A stretch of 30,796 nt of DNA, taken from the IMG/VR virus record IMGVR_UViG_3300035034_000396, positions 1 through 30,796 of that record, one strand, 5' to 3'. Both the position numbers and the translations under genes were made by a program. The notes under the pieces were generated by a model. That model saw only the letters and a program-made list of their open reading frames with translations, did no database searches and was not told the DNA's origin. Source of the DNA: a virus. Below, in pieces: positions 30,502-30,796 of this stretch; the stretch's first letter is position 1; each line of letters starts with the position of its first letter.

Positions 30502-30796
30502 CTTTTCCCCTTTAGTTTTCTACTGATGGCCTTCGCCCCATTTGGTGCGTCTATTGGGTGCCCCATTACTTCAAAAAAGTCTCTGTTTTCAATACTTTGT
30601 TGCAATGAACGTGCTATTAAATACATTTCAAGACTTGTTAAATCTCTTTCAATCTTGGAAGCTGCCCAATCGTAAATTTTCTGTCTTGCTTTGGGAATTA
30701 ATTCTATATCTAACTCTATTGCATAAAATTTGAATAACGTGTCTGCTAATGCTTGTTCTTTATCTCCGTATTTTTTTTCTAACTCGTTAAAAATTC
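30498..30796 (-). CDS. unknown protein, C-terminal part, upstream in minus-strand operon
   Basis: Open frame of 98 residues entering from the right edge and ending at 30498, overlapping the next start by ATGA. It is helical and charged: IFNELEKKYGDKEQALADTL, FYAIELDIELIPKARQKIYD, DLTSLEMYLIARSLQQSI, and ends ISRKLKGKR. No family recognised from this part. The open frame, its normal codon use and the tight coupling support it as a real gene whose start lies outside the window. Confidence 0.6.
   Translation of the reverse strand, partial: IFNELEKKYGDKEQALADTLFKFYAIELDIELIPKARQKIYDWAASKIERDLTSLEMYLIARSLQQSIENRDFFEVMGHPIDAPNGAKAISRKLKGKR

Overview
This window is a segment of a tailed double-stranded DNA phage genome (or prophage), AT-rich and heavy in AGA arginine codons, with nearly all genes tightly packed on the + strand and many stop/start overlaps (ATGA, TAATG). 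A tape measure gene, a tail-tube gene, a gpG/gpGT-type frameshifted chaperone pair and no sheath gene point to a long non-contractile (siphovirus-like) tail. A lambda-type NinG protein, a probable lipobox lipoprotein and a short membrane protein suggest a Gram-negative host, but the sequence does not identify it. No integrase or repressor is visible. Both ends cut through genes, so the genome continues on both sides.

Layout. 1-4.8 kb: end of a replication/recombination region (C-terminus of a DnaQ-like 3'-5' exonuclease overlapping ninG), then a permuted papain-like protein and small coupled accessory genes, a protein with a 12-bp coding repeat array that has been frameshifted, and a metallophosphoesterase. 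4.8-8.2 kb: a promoter, a ParB-domain DNA methyltransferase, an HNH endonuclease and the small and large terminase subunits. 8.2-15.9 kb: portal, two small head-completion-like proteins, scaffold, major capsid protein, an unusual run of six small putative virion genes, then connector and tail-terminator candidates. 16-20.1 kb: tail tube with an inserted domain, tail assembly chaperones with a -1 frameshift site, tape measure and distal tail protein. 20.1-29 kb: fibre proteins sharing a beta-rich module, a helical protein, an M15-type zinc peptidase, a large baseplate-hub candidate and three small proteins. 29-30 kb: a lipoprotein and a short membrane protein (lysis or host-surface candidates). 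30.1-30.8 kb, minus strand: a two-gene operon of an IS1595-like zinc-ribbon/HTH protein lacking the catalytic domain and a partial unknown protein.

The most interesting points are: a 31-nt insertion, copied from about 200 bp downstream, that breaks a repeat-containing gene; an HNH gene whose tail duplicates the C-terminal tail of the adjacent methyltransferase; the catalytic-domain-less transposase-like protein in an operon facing the late genes; the six-gene cassette between capsid and connector genes; and a textbook A-AAA-AAG frameshift site with a hairpin. All functions are inferred from reading motifs by eye; no database search was run.
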